A stretch of DNA of 64,000 nt from Vombatus ursinus. Its lineage: Eukaryota > Chordata > Mammalia > Diprotodontia > Vombatidae. The first letter of the stretch is position 1; every line of letters starts with the position of its first letter. The stretch covers positions 58,594,237 through 58,658,236 of the forward strand of contig NW_020954556.1 of NCBI RefSeq assembly GCF_900497805.2, given 5' to 3'. This document shows, piece after piece, positions 31,665 through 42,205 of the stretch. The notes below the pieces were generated by a model, which did no database searches, had not been told where the DNA came from, and saw only the letters and a list, made by a program, of their open reading frames with translations. The position numbers and the translations under genes were made by a program.

Positions 31665-32925
31665 CTCCATTAAGAGGGGTATAGTGGCCAAGACACGGAG
31701 GTGATGATCCCATCTCTTCCCTGATCAGACCATATCTGAAGTGGTGTATTCACTTCTGAACATCACATTTTAAGAAGGAGAATGACAAACTGGTGAGTAT
31801 CCAGAGGAGTCAATCAAAAAGCAATTAGTAAGTACTTACTACATGCCAGGCACTGTACTAAACTCTAGGGATACAAGGAAAGAACTGTCCCTTTGAGACT
31901 TCACAATCTAATGGGGGAGACAACATGCAAATGACTATGTATAAATAAGATTTTATATATACATATACATATGTGTATATATGTATATATATATATATAC
32001 ATATATGTATGTATGTATGAAAAATAGGAAATAATCAACAAAGGGAAGTCATTAGAATTAAGAGATACTGAGAAAGGTTTCCCATAGAAAGTGGGGTTTT
32101 AGCTGGATCTTGAAGGTGCCAAGAAAGCCAGCAGGTAGGGGTGGGGGAGGGGGGAAAGCCAGGAAGCCAATGTCACTGGGTCATATAATACAGTGGGTGA
32201 AAGGTGTAAGAACACTGATGGAGGTGGGGTGTGGGGTTAAGTTATGAAGAGTTTTGAATGCCCAAAAGAGGATTTTATGTTTGATCCTAAAGGTGATAGG
32301 GAGCCATTAGAGTTTATCAATGGGTGTGTGTGGGTGTGTGTGTGACATGGTCTTTACACCATGTGTGACCTCCTCTTTTGAAAGCTCAATTTGATAGCTG
32401 AATAGATGGACTGGAGGGAGAGAGACTTGTGGTGGGTAGACCAACCAGCAGGCTTTTGCATAATCCAGGACTGAAATGATAAGGAAGGTGATCAGGATAG
32501 TGAAGGACCTGAGATTGAGATTGTGCTATGAGAACGAGGAATGTTTAGCTTGAATAGTGTGGGGGGTGATGAGGGGGTGGGAGGACACCGGCAATGAGGA
32601 AACATGATAGCTTCTCCAAATAGCTGTCTATGGGACAAAAGAAGGTTTAACCTCATTCTCCTTGGTCCCAGAGGGAGGAACTCAGGACAGTCGACCACTA
32701 GAAGTTCCTAAGCACTCTCATTTAGGTTAAGGGTAAGAAAACATGTCTTAAGAATGAAAGTTGTCCAAAAGTAGAACGGAGGTGGTGAGTTTCTCTTCAT
32801 CACTCATCTCAAGGAAAGGCAGGACACCCACTGGTGCAGTATATGGAGAGAATCCTTATTTCTGTAAAGGTCAGACCAGATGGTCTCACAAGTCCCTCCA
32901 GCTCTCAGATTCTGTGGGATGCTTT
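31665..32925 (+). mobile_element. CR1/L3 LINE 3' portion, split by L2
   Basis: CR1-clade text on both sides of an L2 insertion: CATCACATTTTAAGAAGGAG and TGAGTATCCAGAGGAG before, then GTGAAGGACCTGAGATTGAG, AACATGATAGCTTCTCCAAA and GTTGTCCAAAAGTAGAACGG, ending GATGGTCTCACAAGTCCCTC. Order is as in CR1 3' regions. Confidence 0.75.
31815..32480 (-). mobile_element. L2 LINE fragment inserted in CR1/L3
   Basis: Antisense L2 from its 3' end (CTACATGCCAGGCACTGTAC) through GAAGAGTTTTGAATGCCCAA and GGAGCCATTAGAGTTTATCA to CCAACCAGCAGGCTTTTGCA. A (TA)n block at 31955-32015 has expanded inside it. Confidence 0.85.
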
Positions 32926-33084
32926 TAAGCACCTAATACTAGGTGAACCTGCTACGCTTGATGCTTGGGTTGCCAAGAGGGACATGGTCCAAGTCTAGCA
33001 AGAGTTTGGGGAGATGAGACACATACACGAATAACTAAAATAACCAAGTTGAAAATGATAAGCATCGGTGGTTCCTCCTATTCT

Positions 33085-33290
33085 TACTCACAACATCACT
33101 AATGTGAAAAATATGTTTAATAGGAATGTGCATGTATAGCCTATGTTAGATTGTGTGCCATGTTGGGGAAGGAGGTGGGGAGGGAGGGGGAGAAAAATTT
33201 TAAACTCAAAAGCTTATGGAAGTGATTGTTGATAAATCAAAATGAATTAATTTTTTAAAAAAAGATGTTAAGAAGAAAAAAAGAAAATGA
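33085..33290 (+). mobile_element. L1 3' end, marsupial type
   Basis: GTGCATGTATAGCCTATGTT, the G-rich GGAGGTGGGGAGGGAGGGGG and AATTTTAAACTCAAAAGCTT, ending in an A-rich tail. Homologous in reverse to the ends at 20.0-20.3 kb. Confidence 0.75.
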
Positions 33291-33314
33291 TAAGCATCTA
33301 GTTGTTGTACAAAT

Positions 33315-33430
33315 AAAGTTCATTAGGATGTAGACCTCTTGGGGCAAGAGCTCTTCCTGTGGGGTTTTTTTGGGGGGTCCCCAGTTTCTGCCGTGTTGTA
33401 AGTATTTGATAAATGCTTGTTGAGTAACTG
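33315..33430 (+). mobile_element. L2 terminus
   Basis: GGATGTAGACCTCTTGGGGC and GATAAATGCTTGTTGAGTAA, with a T7G6 run between. Confidence 0.65.
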
Positions 33431-33439
33431 AGTATTAAG

Positions 33440-34840
33440 AGGGAATCAGAGAGGAAGGGATTACTTCTGCTTGAGGGGATCCAATTTAGTGTGAGGAAGG
33501 CTGGGGAAGATGGGCAAAATATCATACAGATGTTATTCAGTGAAAATAAATTATTAACATTCAGCTGACCAAAGCAAGCATCCATTGCCCATGCTAGGGC
33601 TACCCTTTCATCTACCGCCATGAACTGTCCGAAGCGTCTGGTGTCAGGGCAATCTTGTACCTCAAAGTACACAGTCCCCACTTTTACACATGCAGCACAG
33701 ATGAGCCCTTGTGGATTTTTAGAGTTCAACGTCACTTTTCTTAGTGAATGCCATCCCTTCCTCCCACCCTGCCCTACCCCTTGCTCCTATATCCAACTGT
33801 TCAGACTTTAACTTTTTAATGTCTTATTTAAAAACATGATTTCCCCAAGAATGTCTTCACACAGCTTACACTTAATAAAGGCTTCTTTGACAAGGGGAAT
33901 TAGTCCCTCAGAGCGTGCCCAGTGGTAAATGTCTGTGGTATACATACTCATTCTGTTGGCACCAATGGCCTTCTTTGAATCTGCTTCTCGAATGCATGGC
34001 TTCATGCATTCACGTTCCCAGGGGACCACCTCCCTTGTCAGGATATAGTGACATGCTCCACTGTTTGCAGTCAAAATAACTTCCTTTTGTTACCCACTCT
34101 GCTTTGTGCCCCCTTTCCTCCATATTTCTACCTTTCTGGGAGTGGATATCTGTCAACCGTCTCGTGAGAAAGCCTCTATATCCTTGAGAAAGAATGGCGT
34201 CTTTGAAACATGCACTCTCCCAAGAGATGGCTACAGAACCTCTTAGGATGAGCAATATAAGCTTTGATTGGATATTTACAGCTGTGCGTCACTCCACTTA
34301 ATAATGCCCTTGTTACAGGCCAATAAGATTTTATTTTGCCTCCACTCTTGAGGAATCAATATGGTTGATTCGCCAGGGATGTTATTCGACTCAAGCATGG
34401 CTTTTCTGAGCTCTGCCCCTCTTAGGAATGTAAACTCCCTGAGTCTATGGAGCTAGGATCCCACATCCCCTCATCTCCAACCGCTCCCTTAGTAAAAACA
34501 ATATGGCCACGATACACTCTTTTGTACTGCATCATCACATTGGGGAACGGGGTAATGTGAGAGCCTGGGATTGTAATCTTTGCATAGCATGGTACATAAA
34601 ATTTAAAAACATCAAGCAACATGTTAAATAAATCTCGCACATGTTGTATAGACCAAGTTTAGAATTACACCACACTAAGAAAAACCCATGGAATGAATAC
34701 ACTTTCAAAACGTAGCTCTGTTTTTAAGCAAAGGGTCTCTGTGCTCAGTTTGCAGCTGATGGCATGTGGCTACACATCTGCTGATCCATGCTCTGAAGAA
34801 ATGGTAGAGAATTGTAGGAGATCATGAAGCAAAAGTGCCA
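33440..34840. other. Unassigned stretch with Cys-rich minus frames
   Basis: No family recognised over 1.4 kb. Minus-strand frames at 33298-33735 and 33808-34074 have protein-like composition with Cys pairs (one includes FIKCKLCED). No family is assignable and both may be chance. Confidence 0.3.
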
Positions 34841-34842
34841 AG

Positions 34843-35310
34843 GGCATTTTATAAAAGCACTGGTTCTGGAGTCAGAGAGTCTGGGGTTCAAATCCTGACT
34901 CTGACATTATTCCTATCATCATTATTATTAGGTAGAATTTATATATAGAGTTAGCTAGAATTAATATTATTAGCTAGAATTTGGGTTTGCAAAGGACTTT
35001 ATATGTTATCTCATTTGATTCCAACATCTCTTTAAGCTACATGCTGTTATTATCCCCATTACACAGATGAGAAAATGGAGGCTTGGTGAGCTAAACTGAC
35101 TTATCCAGAGTCATACAAGTAGTAAGTGCCTAAGGTCAGGTTTTTCTGACTAAAAGTTTAGCATTCTATCCACTATGGATAGCTGCCTGTTACTTATATA
35201 ACCTAGAGCAATTCACTAAAACTTTCTGGGTCTTGTTTCATTATCTGTAAAACAAAGGGGTTGGACCAGACTTCGGAGATCTCATTCAGCCTCTTGGATT
35301 CCCAAGATCC
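34843..35310 (+). mobile_element. MIR3/THER2 SINE split by MIR
   Basis: The head GGAGTCAGAGAGTCTGGGGT (34869) is separated from its body AACCTAGAGCAATTCACTAA and GGTTGGACCAGACTTCGGAG (35200-35280) by a minus-strand MIR. Confidence 0.7.
34916..35195 (-). mobile_element. MIR/THER1 SINE nested in MIR3
   Basis: TTTGCAAAGGACTTTATATG, TTATCCCCATTACACAGATG and CATTCTATCCACTATGGATA in antisense order. Confidence 0.75.
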
Positions 35311-35638
35311 CTCCTCAGCCCATGAGGTAAGTAGGCAGCAAAGGCTAGTCATAGGCTAATTAACATTACCGAGGAAACAAGAAACTCTCAGTAAGGATCA
35401 ATGGAATGGTTTTCAAAATGGGCGATTGTATTCCTATGGAACCCTCAACACTATATTTAATCTGCACTCCCGCTGGTATTTATGTCATTCCTATGTACCT
35501 TTTAAGACCATCATACTATCAATAGGCAGATGAGAGGTTACCCAGGTTGCTCAAAATTAGGACTTGGATGAAACACTGACTCATGTTCAAAACATGTAAT
35601 ATCTAGATGATATGGGCAAGTAAAAGAAGCTTCCAGAA

Positions 35639-35815
35639 CAGAGACTCAACCTTTTTTGTGTCATGGACCCCCACAGGAGTCCAGTGAAACCTATGGTTTT
35701 CAGAATGTTCTTAAATGCATAAAATATAGAGGATTTTAAAGGAAACCACTGATATTAAACACAGTTATTGAAATACTTTTTTAAAGTTCAAGGACCTCAA
35801 GTTAAGAAGTCCTTC
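35639..35815 (+). mobile_element. hAT-like non-autonomous transposon
   Basis: Same family as 29294-29489: TTTTGTGTCATGGACCCCCA, AAATGCATAAAATATAGAGG and the end AAGTTAAGAAGTCCTT. The start CAGAGACTCAACC and the end complement are weak inverted repeats. Confidence 0.7.
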
Positions 35816-35825
35816 TTGACTAAAG

Positions 35826-35900
35826 AACATGATAAATATCATCCAGTGAGACAATGTATGTAAAGTATTTTGTAAACCTCAAATAACATTTATTAAATAA
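35826..35900 (+). mobile_element. MIR tail fragment
   Basis: GAGACAATGTATGTAAAGTA then TTTGTAAACCTCAAATAAC. Confidence 0.5.
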
Positions 35901-35904
35901 TGTG

Positions 35905-36040
35905 CATAATGCAAAAACAAGCACTTATTAAGCACCTACTACGTGTTGGGCCTGTGACAGGCACTAGAGATGCAAACACAAAAACAGAGAGTGCCTGACC
36001 TTAAAGAGCTTACATTCAATAGGGAGAAACAACATGGACA
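35905..36040 (-). mobile_element. L2 3' end
   Basis: AAGCACTTATTAAGCACCTA and CTTAAAGAGCTTACATTCAA. Confidence 0.8.
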
Positions 36041-36424
36041 GCATATTCATTTCAAATTTTCTCAATACATTTCAAAACACTTTGCAAAAGTTTTAATGTT
36101 ATGTGGTGATATGACCTTCTACCTGCCATGCCACTTTGCTCCACCTTCAATCTCCCAATAGGCACTTCAGCTCCCACCCTGGTGCCCTGTGCTTCTGAAG
36201 AATAAGAAGAGCTCACTACTATCTAGGTGGCTCCCAGATCCACCTCAGATTCCAACCATCTTCCTATGCTACAATACATTATCTCATTCCACCTCTTTCT
36301 GAGAAAATTGTCATCACACTAAGACTGTCATTCTTGGAAAGAAAGTGTATGTTAATCAATTTCCTATTACTCCACTCAGCATCCTAATGTCCTCTCAGAC
36401 CTTCCTGTCCACCACTCCTGCACT
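36041..36424. other. Unassigned stretch
   Basis: Possibly diverged L2 leading into the next terminus. No clear match. Confidence 0.35.
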
Positions 36425-36550
36425 CCCACCCCTTGCCATCTTACACTATTAGAATACAACACCCTGGACATCAGAGATGGCCTGCTTTTTAGATTTTATC
36501 ACTAGTGCTTAGCACCGTACCTGGTGCATAGTATGCACCTAATTAAAGGG
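36425..36550 (+). mobile_element. L2 3' end
   Basis: TAGAATACAACACCCTGGAC, AGTGCTTAGCACCGTACCTG. Confidence 0.65.
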
Positions 36551-36559
36551 TTTTCTTTC

Positions 36560-36650
36560 ATTATTATAAGTCAGCTATTCATTGAAAGGCCTTGGAATCT
36601 ACTCCCTTTTTTACAGATGAGGAAATTGAGGTGCAGAGAAGTTAAATGCT
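36560..36650 (-). mobile_element. MIR fragment
   Basis: TTACAGATGAGGAAATTGAG and GTGCAGAGAAGTTAAATGC. Confidence 0.6.
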
Positions 36651-36671
36651 TATTTTTTCATTCTTTTCATC

Positions 36672-36717
36672 TTTATCATCATCATCATCATTATCATTGT
36701 CATCATCATCATTTTAG
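36672..36717 (+). repeat. (ATC)n microsatellite
   Basis: ATC units with two interruptions. Confidence 0.9.
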
Positions 36718-36759
36718 CTTCCATAGCTCAGGGAATATTCCTTCCTTTTGCTACCAAAA

Positions 36760-37008
36760 GGCAGGTAGCCAGATCACAGGATACAACGCTGGGCCTGAAG
36801 TTAGGAAGACCTGAGGTCAAATCTGGCCTCAGACACTTCCTAGCTGTGTGATCCTGGACAAGTCTCTTAACTGTACTCACCTCAGTTTCTTCATCTATAA
36901 AATAAGCTGGAGAAGGAAATGACAAACCACTCCAGTATCTTTGCCAGGAAAACCCTAAATGGGGTCATGAAGAGTCAGACACAACTGAAATGATTGAACA
37001 ATAATAAC
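36760..37008 (+). mobile_element. Long RTE-tailed SINE
   Basis: Diverged head (GGCAGGTAGCCAGATCAC), well-preserved tail GAAGAGTCAGACACAACTGA. Confidence 0.87.
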
Positions 37009-37011
37009 CAA

Positions 37012-37135
37012 TGTAGTCGGTACCTACTACACACCAGGCCCTAGGTTAGGTCCTGGGTATCCAAAGACAAAATGGAAACAATCCTTGACTTCAAGGAACT
37101 TATGTTCTGTAAAGTGAGACAACACGTCCATTAAT
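37012..37135 (-). mobile_element. L2 3' end
   Basis: GGTACCTACTACACACCAGG and CTTCAAGGAACTTATGTTCT. Confidence 0.75.
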
Positions 37136-37164
37136 AAGTGCCTACAAAACACACAAATGCCTGA

Positions 37165-37845
37165 GTCATCTGGATGTGTTTACAGACATGGAAGACTTTA
37201 TGATAACAATTCAGAATCAGGTCATTGATGTGAAAAAACACAGAAAGATTTTCCTTATGGAACCAAGATTTATTGATTTACATTCCACCTCATGGTGGAA
37301 ACTGCAACATATCACTGCAGGCTACAAAAATTTGGCACCTACTTAATGCCAAGAAAATATGTTTGGGGGCCAAAGTCATACAAAAGCTATTTGCTATCCT
37401 TTATTTTCAAACAGATGGTGAATCCCAGTAGTACCAATACAAACCCCCCAAAATTCTTGATAATCCTACAAATATACAATACTGGAACATTATTACAAAA
37501 AAATGTCATCTACAATCACCTGGCCATCACCTTGATCCATAATAATTTTAAGAATAACAATTCAGTAGATGTTGCCCTGCTGAAAATTCATCATCTCCAA
37601 ACCCCATGAAATGAAAAGCCTTCAAGATATAGAGACTCAGCAGAGGAAATCAAAGCCAGGTGGAACAAACAAGGTACATTCCATTCTTGTCATTCTGTGT
37701 GCTGTGGAGTTGTTCCAAAAATGTTTTCAGTGAGTCTACAAAAGATGAGCTCACCTCCCAATACTTTCATTCATTTACAAAAAGCAATTTATCCACCTGT
37801 GTAATCTCTGTGCAGAACATTAAATATAAAATAATAATAGTAGTA
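37165..37845 (+). mobile_element. Dong-R4-like LINE, C-terminal relic
   Basis: An R2/R4-group non-LTR polymerase end. The first frame reads a Met-Glu-Asp-Phe-Met-Ile-Thr-Ile start, QNQVIDVKKHRK and LQHITAGYKNLAPT. Further on come DVALL, a region reading like EEIKARWNKQG, then VVPKMFSVSLQKM and LQKAIYPPV. This order (QDQVI..., HITxGC, EKLxKY...EIKxxW, GVIPK, LQKAV) is the C-terminal half of R4/Dong polymerases. The expected Cys after HITAG is Tyr here, and stops and frame changes are frequent. It is an inactive and old copy. Confidence 0.7.
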
Positions 37846-37924
37846 TATCAACTTGTCCTTGGAGTGCCTCTACTTGAAAACAATTTTGAAAATGTGAATG
37901 AGACCAGAGTAAGAGCGAAAACAA

Positions 37925-38040
37925 CATTGGATTATACTCATATAGTTCTTTAAGGTTTGCCAAGGGTTTTATAGACATTCTCATTTGAGGTCTACAAGGA
38001 GTAACTTACTGACCTGAAATAAAATCACATGCCCTTGGTA
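37925..38040 (-). mobile_element. MIR fragment
   Basis: AGTTCTTTAAGGTTTGCCAA and CATTCTCATTTGAGG. Confidence 0.5.
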
Positions 38041-38114
38041 ATGTCTATCTAGGATTAGTTAAAATGGAAAATCCCACCAACCAATAGTGGCTTACCAAGG
38101 ACCTCTTATTCACC

Positions 38115-38362
38115 TAGGGTGGTGAGGTGACACAATGGTTAGAGCACTGGGTCTGGAGTCAGAAAGACTCATCTTCATGAGTTCAAATCTGTCCTCAGAT
38201 ACTTACTAGCTGTGTGACCCTGGACAAGTCACTTAACCCTATTTGGCTCTATGTCCTCATCTATAAAATGAGCTGGAGAAGGAAATGGAAAATCACTCCA
38301 GTCTCTTTCCCAAGAAAACCCAAATGGGGGCATGAAGAGTTGGGCATGACTGAGCAACAACA
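38115..38362 (+). mobile_element. Long RTE-tailed SINE
   Basis: GACACAATGGTTAGAGCACT head, CTGGAGAAGGAAATGGAAAA middle, GACTGAGCAACAAC tail. Confidence 0.88.
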
Positions 38363-38427
38363 CTATGCACCAATTGCTGCGTTAATCATTGCATTAGAAG
38401 GATTTAAAAAAAAAAGAATATAACAGT

Positions 38428-38580
38428 CTCTACCTCTGTTTGCCCCAGCTTTCTCACCTATAAAATGGGGATAATAAAAGCACCTACATCCCAGAGGTAC
38501 TGTGAGGTTAAAACGAGAGAAATTTATATATCACTTTGCAAACCTCAAAGCACGGCATAAATATTATAATTTTGTAAATA
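38428..38580 (+). mobile_element. MIR 3' part
   Basis: CTATAAAATGGGGATAATAA, TATATCACTTTGCAAACCTC. Confidence 0.7.
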
Positions 38581-38654
38581 TTCTGTGATGTTCTCTCTCT
38601 TTTCTTTTTAAGTTATGAACAAGTGCTCAGGATCCATGAGCCACAGGCTATTCA

Positions 38655-39150
38655 TAATAATAACAGCCAACATTTAAAGTGTTTCAAGGTTTGCACAATG
38701 ATGCCCGGTTGATACCATACATTGTCTTATTTTATCCTCATAACAACTTAGAATAAATTTTGGTTTTGGTCATTTTTCAGTCATATCTGATTCTTTGTGA
38801 CCCCATTTGGGGTTTTCTTGGCAGAGATACTGGAGTGATTTTGCCATTCCCTTTTCTAGCTCATTTTACAGATAAGGACACTGAGGCAAACAGGGTTAAG
38901 TGACTAGGGACATACAACTAGTGTCTGAGGCCAGATTTGAACTCAAAAAGATGAGTCTTTCTGACTCCAGGCCTGACACTCAATCCAATGCGCCACCTAG
39001 TGGCCACAAGATTAATGTGTTCCGTCATTTCAGTTGTGTTCAACTCTTTGTGACCCCATTTGGTGTTATTATTTTCAGTTTACAGATAAGGAAGCTGAGG
39101 CCCAGAGAAGTTAAGTGGCATACCCACAGCAATAACTAATAAATAGCCGA
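38655..39150 (-). mobile_element. MIR split by a long SINE
   Basis: The antisense tail (TAACAGCCAACATTTAAAGT, TTTTATCCTCATAACAACTT) ends at about 38757. The body resumes at 39068 with TTTACAGATAAGGAAGCTGA. Between are the long SINE and, at 39015-39058, a stub of another long-SINE tail. Confidence 0.65.
38766..39005 (-). mobile_element. Long RTE-tailed SINE
   Basis: CCCCATTTGGGGTTTTCTTG near 38802 to CCAATGCGCCACCTAGTGG at the head. Inserted in MIR. Confidence 0.87.
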
Positions 39151-39199
39151 ATTGGAATTGATAGTACAAATATTATCTCCATTTTGTTGTTGTTGTTGT

Positions 39200-39462
39200 G
39201 GCAACTAGGTGGTACAGTGGATAGAGAGATAGACCCGGAGTCAGGAAGACCTGAGTTCAAATTCGACTCAGACACTTACAGCTGAGTGACCCCAGACAAA
39301 AATCATTTAATTTCTGTTTGTTCCAGCTTGCTTGCCTGTAAAATTGGGATAATAATAACACCTACCTCCCAGGGTTGTTATGAGGGGGGGAATGGGATAA
39401 TATTTGTAAAGAGCTTAGCAATCCTCAAAGCATTATATGTTATTATTATTATTATTATTATT
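39200..39462 (+). mobile_element. MIR/THER1 SINE
   Basis: GCAACTAGGTGGTACAGTGG head, then GTAAAATTGGGATAATAATA, CTCCCAGGGTTGTTATGAGG and an (ATT)n end. Confidence 0.8.
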
Positions 39463-39560
39463 TTGCAGATGGGAAACTGAGGCTCAAAAACATGAAGGGA
39501 CTCACCCTGGATCACACAGCTAATTAAATGTGAAAGCTGGGGCTGGAACTAAGGTCTTCT
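39463..39560 (-). mobile_element. MIR fragment, tail to tail
   Basis: GATGGGAAACTGAGGCTCAA and GGATCACACAGCTAATTAAA. Together with the previous copy it makes an inverted pair joined at (ATT)n. Confidence 0.65.
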
Positions 39561-39584
39561 AACTTGCTTTCAATTTAATCCAGC

Positions 39585-39650
39585 AAGTACTTATTGAATG
39601 CCTACTGAGTACAAGGTATTACGATCAGAATACAAGGACAAAGGGAAAAA
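39585..39650 (-). mobile_element. L2 terminus
   Basis: AGTACTTATTGAATGCCTAC then GAATACAAGGACAAAGG. Confidence 0.65.
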
Positions 39651-39909
39651 AAAATCCAATTTCTGAAGTCACAGTCCAATGCTCCTGCCCCTACTCCATA
39701 AGTCCACCATAAAACTTGGGAACAGTAGATAGTATGATTTCAAGGGGAATGGAAAGGTCCCAGTCTCCCCAAACATCTCCCACACCTACTTACAGATGCC
39801 TGAAATTCCTTCAACAGGCGACAAAACCCCCCATTCTACAGCTGGAGATAAAAAGACTGGGAGACAAATATGCCTGGGAGAAGAATGATTGATGGAGACC
39901 CATTCAACT

Positions 39910-40005
39910 CCAGTGTAAATAATGATAGCTGACATGTGTGTCATGCTTTATGGTTCACAAAGTGCAGAATGCATTATTTCATTCAACCAATGATAACGAA
40001 TGCTT
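39910..40005 (-). mobile_element. MIR fragment
   Basis: AATGATAGCTGACATGTGTG, TTTATGGTTCACAAAGTGCA. Confidence 0.5.
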
Positions 40006-40699
40006 TCCTATTTTGTAGGAGGAAGGGAGGAGGGAGAGCATAAAGGCAGTAGGGACCTGAATAGAGAGGAAGGGTTACTTCTAAAGGAAGGGAAAAAAAG
40101 CAACATAAAAAGGAGGAAGAGAACTGTAACACCAAAGGCAAAGTTCTCCATTTTGCCAGGAGCTATTGCCTTCTACTATCATCCAAAAAATAGAATTAAT
40201 GCACCAAAAACTAAGAGAATTCAATAGAATTCTTTCCCTTTCTTCATTTATAGTATATTCACACATGTAATGTATGCCAATATAGTAACATTCAGTGCTT
40301 CTAAGTGCATTTAGGACTCAAATATTCAGCGACCTTCCGCCATTTCTATTTCATCAATAATATTGATTGCATTCCCAGCATGCAAAGCATGAAGCAGCAG
40401 AGCAAGGAGTATAAAAGAAACCCATTCAACCCCCCCCCCCCCATGCACACATACACAGCTGCTTTGGGAGAATGGGGAGTCAGACACTTTCACTTGTCAA
40501 GCTTAAACCCTGCCCAACCTGCCTCAAGGACAACCCTTCCCTCTCCTCCTCCCTATTCCCCTGTGAGCCCTTAACTTCAGGACTCCCACTGTCTGAAGAG
40601 AAGAAGAAATAGCAGGAGCCTCAGGGTACAAGTTTTCCTTTTTCGTTATTCTACATGAGGACTGAACCTCTGCCCCTGGCCCCATTAACACTATTCTAG
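40006..40699. other. Unassigned stretch with poly-C run
   Basis: No family recognised. A run of C at 40429-40442 and a purine-rich part at 40018-40110 are the only features. Confidence 0.4.
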
Positions 40700-40928
40700 A
40701 GCCAGATGGTTCTTCAAATGTGGTCTGTGGGCCACTGGTGGTCTATGAGTGCTCTCCAAGTGGAGAGCCCGCCCAAGATGCAAAGCACTGAACAATATCT
40801 GGGATTATTTGAACTGTATTTTCTATTGTAGATTGGAGCTCCCTGAGAAATTAATCAAATGAATAGTTAAATGTAATGACAATAAAGGTAGTTTGTTTGT
40901 TTAATATAGACAGTGAGAAATAGTGTAG
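40700..40928 (+). mobile_element. Possible hAT fossil
   Basis: GGTTCTTCAAATGTGGTCTG and GGGCCACTGGTGGTCTATGA resemble the 5' part of Charlie-like hAT elements. The right end is not defined. Confidence 0.45.
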
Positions 40929-40929
40929 T

Positions 40930-41022
40930 ACAGAACATTGAAGTTTGGATTCAATCAAAGGGCCATACTTGAGGACCTAGAGGGCCACATGTGGCCTCAA
41001 GGCCACAGGTTCCCCAACCCTG
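40930..41022 (+). mobile_element. hAT element, 3' half
   Basis: ACCTAGAGGGCCACATGTGG, GGCCTCAAGGCCACAGGTTC and the terminal CCCCAACCCTG, the complement of the CAGGGTTGGGG start usual in this family. Confidence 0.6.
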
Positions 41023-41042
41023 GAGTTTGCTCTCTAGAGGGG

Positions 41043-41260
41043 ATATATATGTATATGTGTATATATATATATATTTATAAACTCTTATATACTTGTATAT
41101 ATATATGTGTGTGTGTGTATATATACTCATATATGTGTATATATATATTCTTTTATATATATATATATACATATACATTCTTATAGAGAGAGAGATATTT
41201 AGAGTGCCAAGCCTGAGCAGTCTATATGTAGTATATAGACAAATTGCTTCTCTCTCTCTC

Positions 41261-41301
<41 letters not shown>

Positions 41302-41310
41302 ATTTATGAA
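41043..41310 (+). repeat. (TA)n, (GA)n and (TC)(TG)n microsatellites
   Basis: TATA/TGTG blocks to 41200, then TCTCTC and TGTG to 41300. Frames full of Tyr and Ile on either strand here are repeat artefacts. Confidence 0.95.
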
Positions 41311-41734
41311 GGGGGGTAAAAAAGATTGAGTAGGTGTTGAGTGAGCAAAGTCATGTCAGTTTCCCTTACCCACTGGAAACATGCAGCATCCTTCCAGGTT
41401 GGTGTAATCCTTTCCTACCCAGCATCAGAATTTTCACACCTCTCTCCTCTCCTGTGCTGGCAAAAGTTCAAGAAGATCATTTCAAAGCCAATGCCCAAAG
41501 GACCCATTAATAGGAAAGTGTTCTAATTAAAGCAGGATCTCCAGGCTGCCAGATTGTGAAATGATTTCCTTGGCTCTCCTCATGACAAGGCTGGCTTTGA
41601 CAGGTTGGTAACTGGAGGAGCTCCATTAGGTAAAGCGAGAAGCTGCATCTGTGGTCCTCTCAAGCCGACAGAAGGCCCCAAGATCAGTCATTTTCACAGC
41701 CTTGCTAGTGCGGGAATCTAAGAAGATCTCTATA
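41311..41734. other. Unassigned stretch
   Basis: No family recognised and GC content above local average. Candidate for non-repeat conserved DNA, untested. Confidence 0.35.
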
Positions 41735-41872
41735 TGCACACGTAACCTACTCATTAGAATGTAATGAGGGAAAGGTCTCTTGCTTTGATTTTTTTTTTTA
41801 TAATCTTCAGTGCCTTGAGTAGTGCTTAGAACATGAAAAGTGTTAAATAAATACTTGAGTTGATTGATTTGT
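41735..41872 (+). mobile_element. L2 3' end
   Basis: CATTAGAATGTAATGAGGGA, then GTGCTTAGAACATGAAAAGT and AATAAATACTTGAG. Confidence 0.7.
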
Positions 41873-41974
41873 TTAGTTTTCCACCTTGTCACATTTTTTT
41901 CATTTGCAAATTTCATAAGTTTTCTTTCTTTTCCTTTTCACTATTTCAAAATCTTTTTTCTTCTTTTCGCCTTT

Positions 41975-42205
41975 GGTGGTTGATTTAGTATAGGGGATAA
42001 GAGTGCCCGACTTGGAGTAAAAAAAAGACCCGTGTGGGGCAAGTCATGTAAATTCCCTTAGTCTCAGTTTCCTTTTCTGTAAAATGGAGGAGAATGATAG
42101 CACCTACTTCCAGGGGTGCTGTGAGGATCAAATGAGATAATGTGTGTAAAGCAGTTTGCAAATCTTAAAGCTCTACATAAATATTTGCTATTATTACTAT
42201 TACGT
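41975..42205 (+). mobile_element. MIR/THER1 SINE
   Basis: ACTTCCAGGGGTGCTGTGAG and TGTAAAGCAGTTTGCAAATC, with a diverged head. Confidence 0.75.

Noticed and set aside
40938-41329. Tyr/Ile-rich frames on both strands
   Set aside because: Translations of TA, GA and TG microsatellites.
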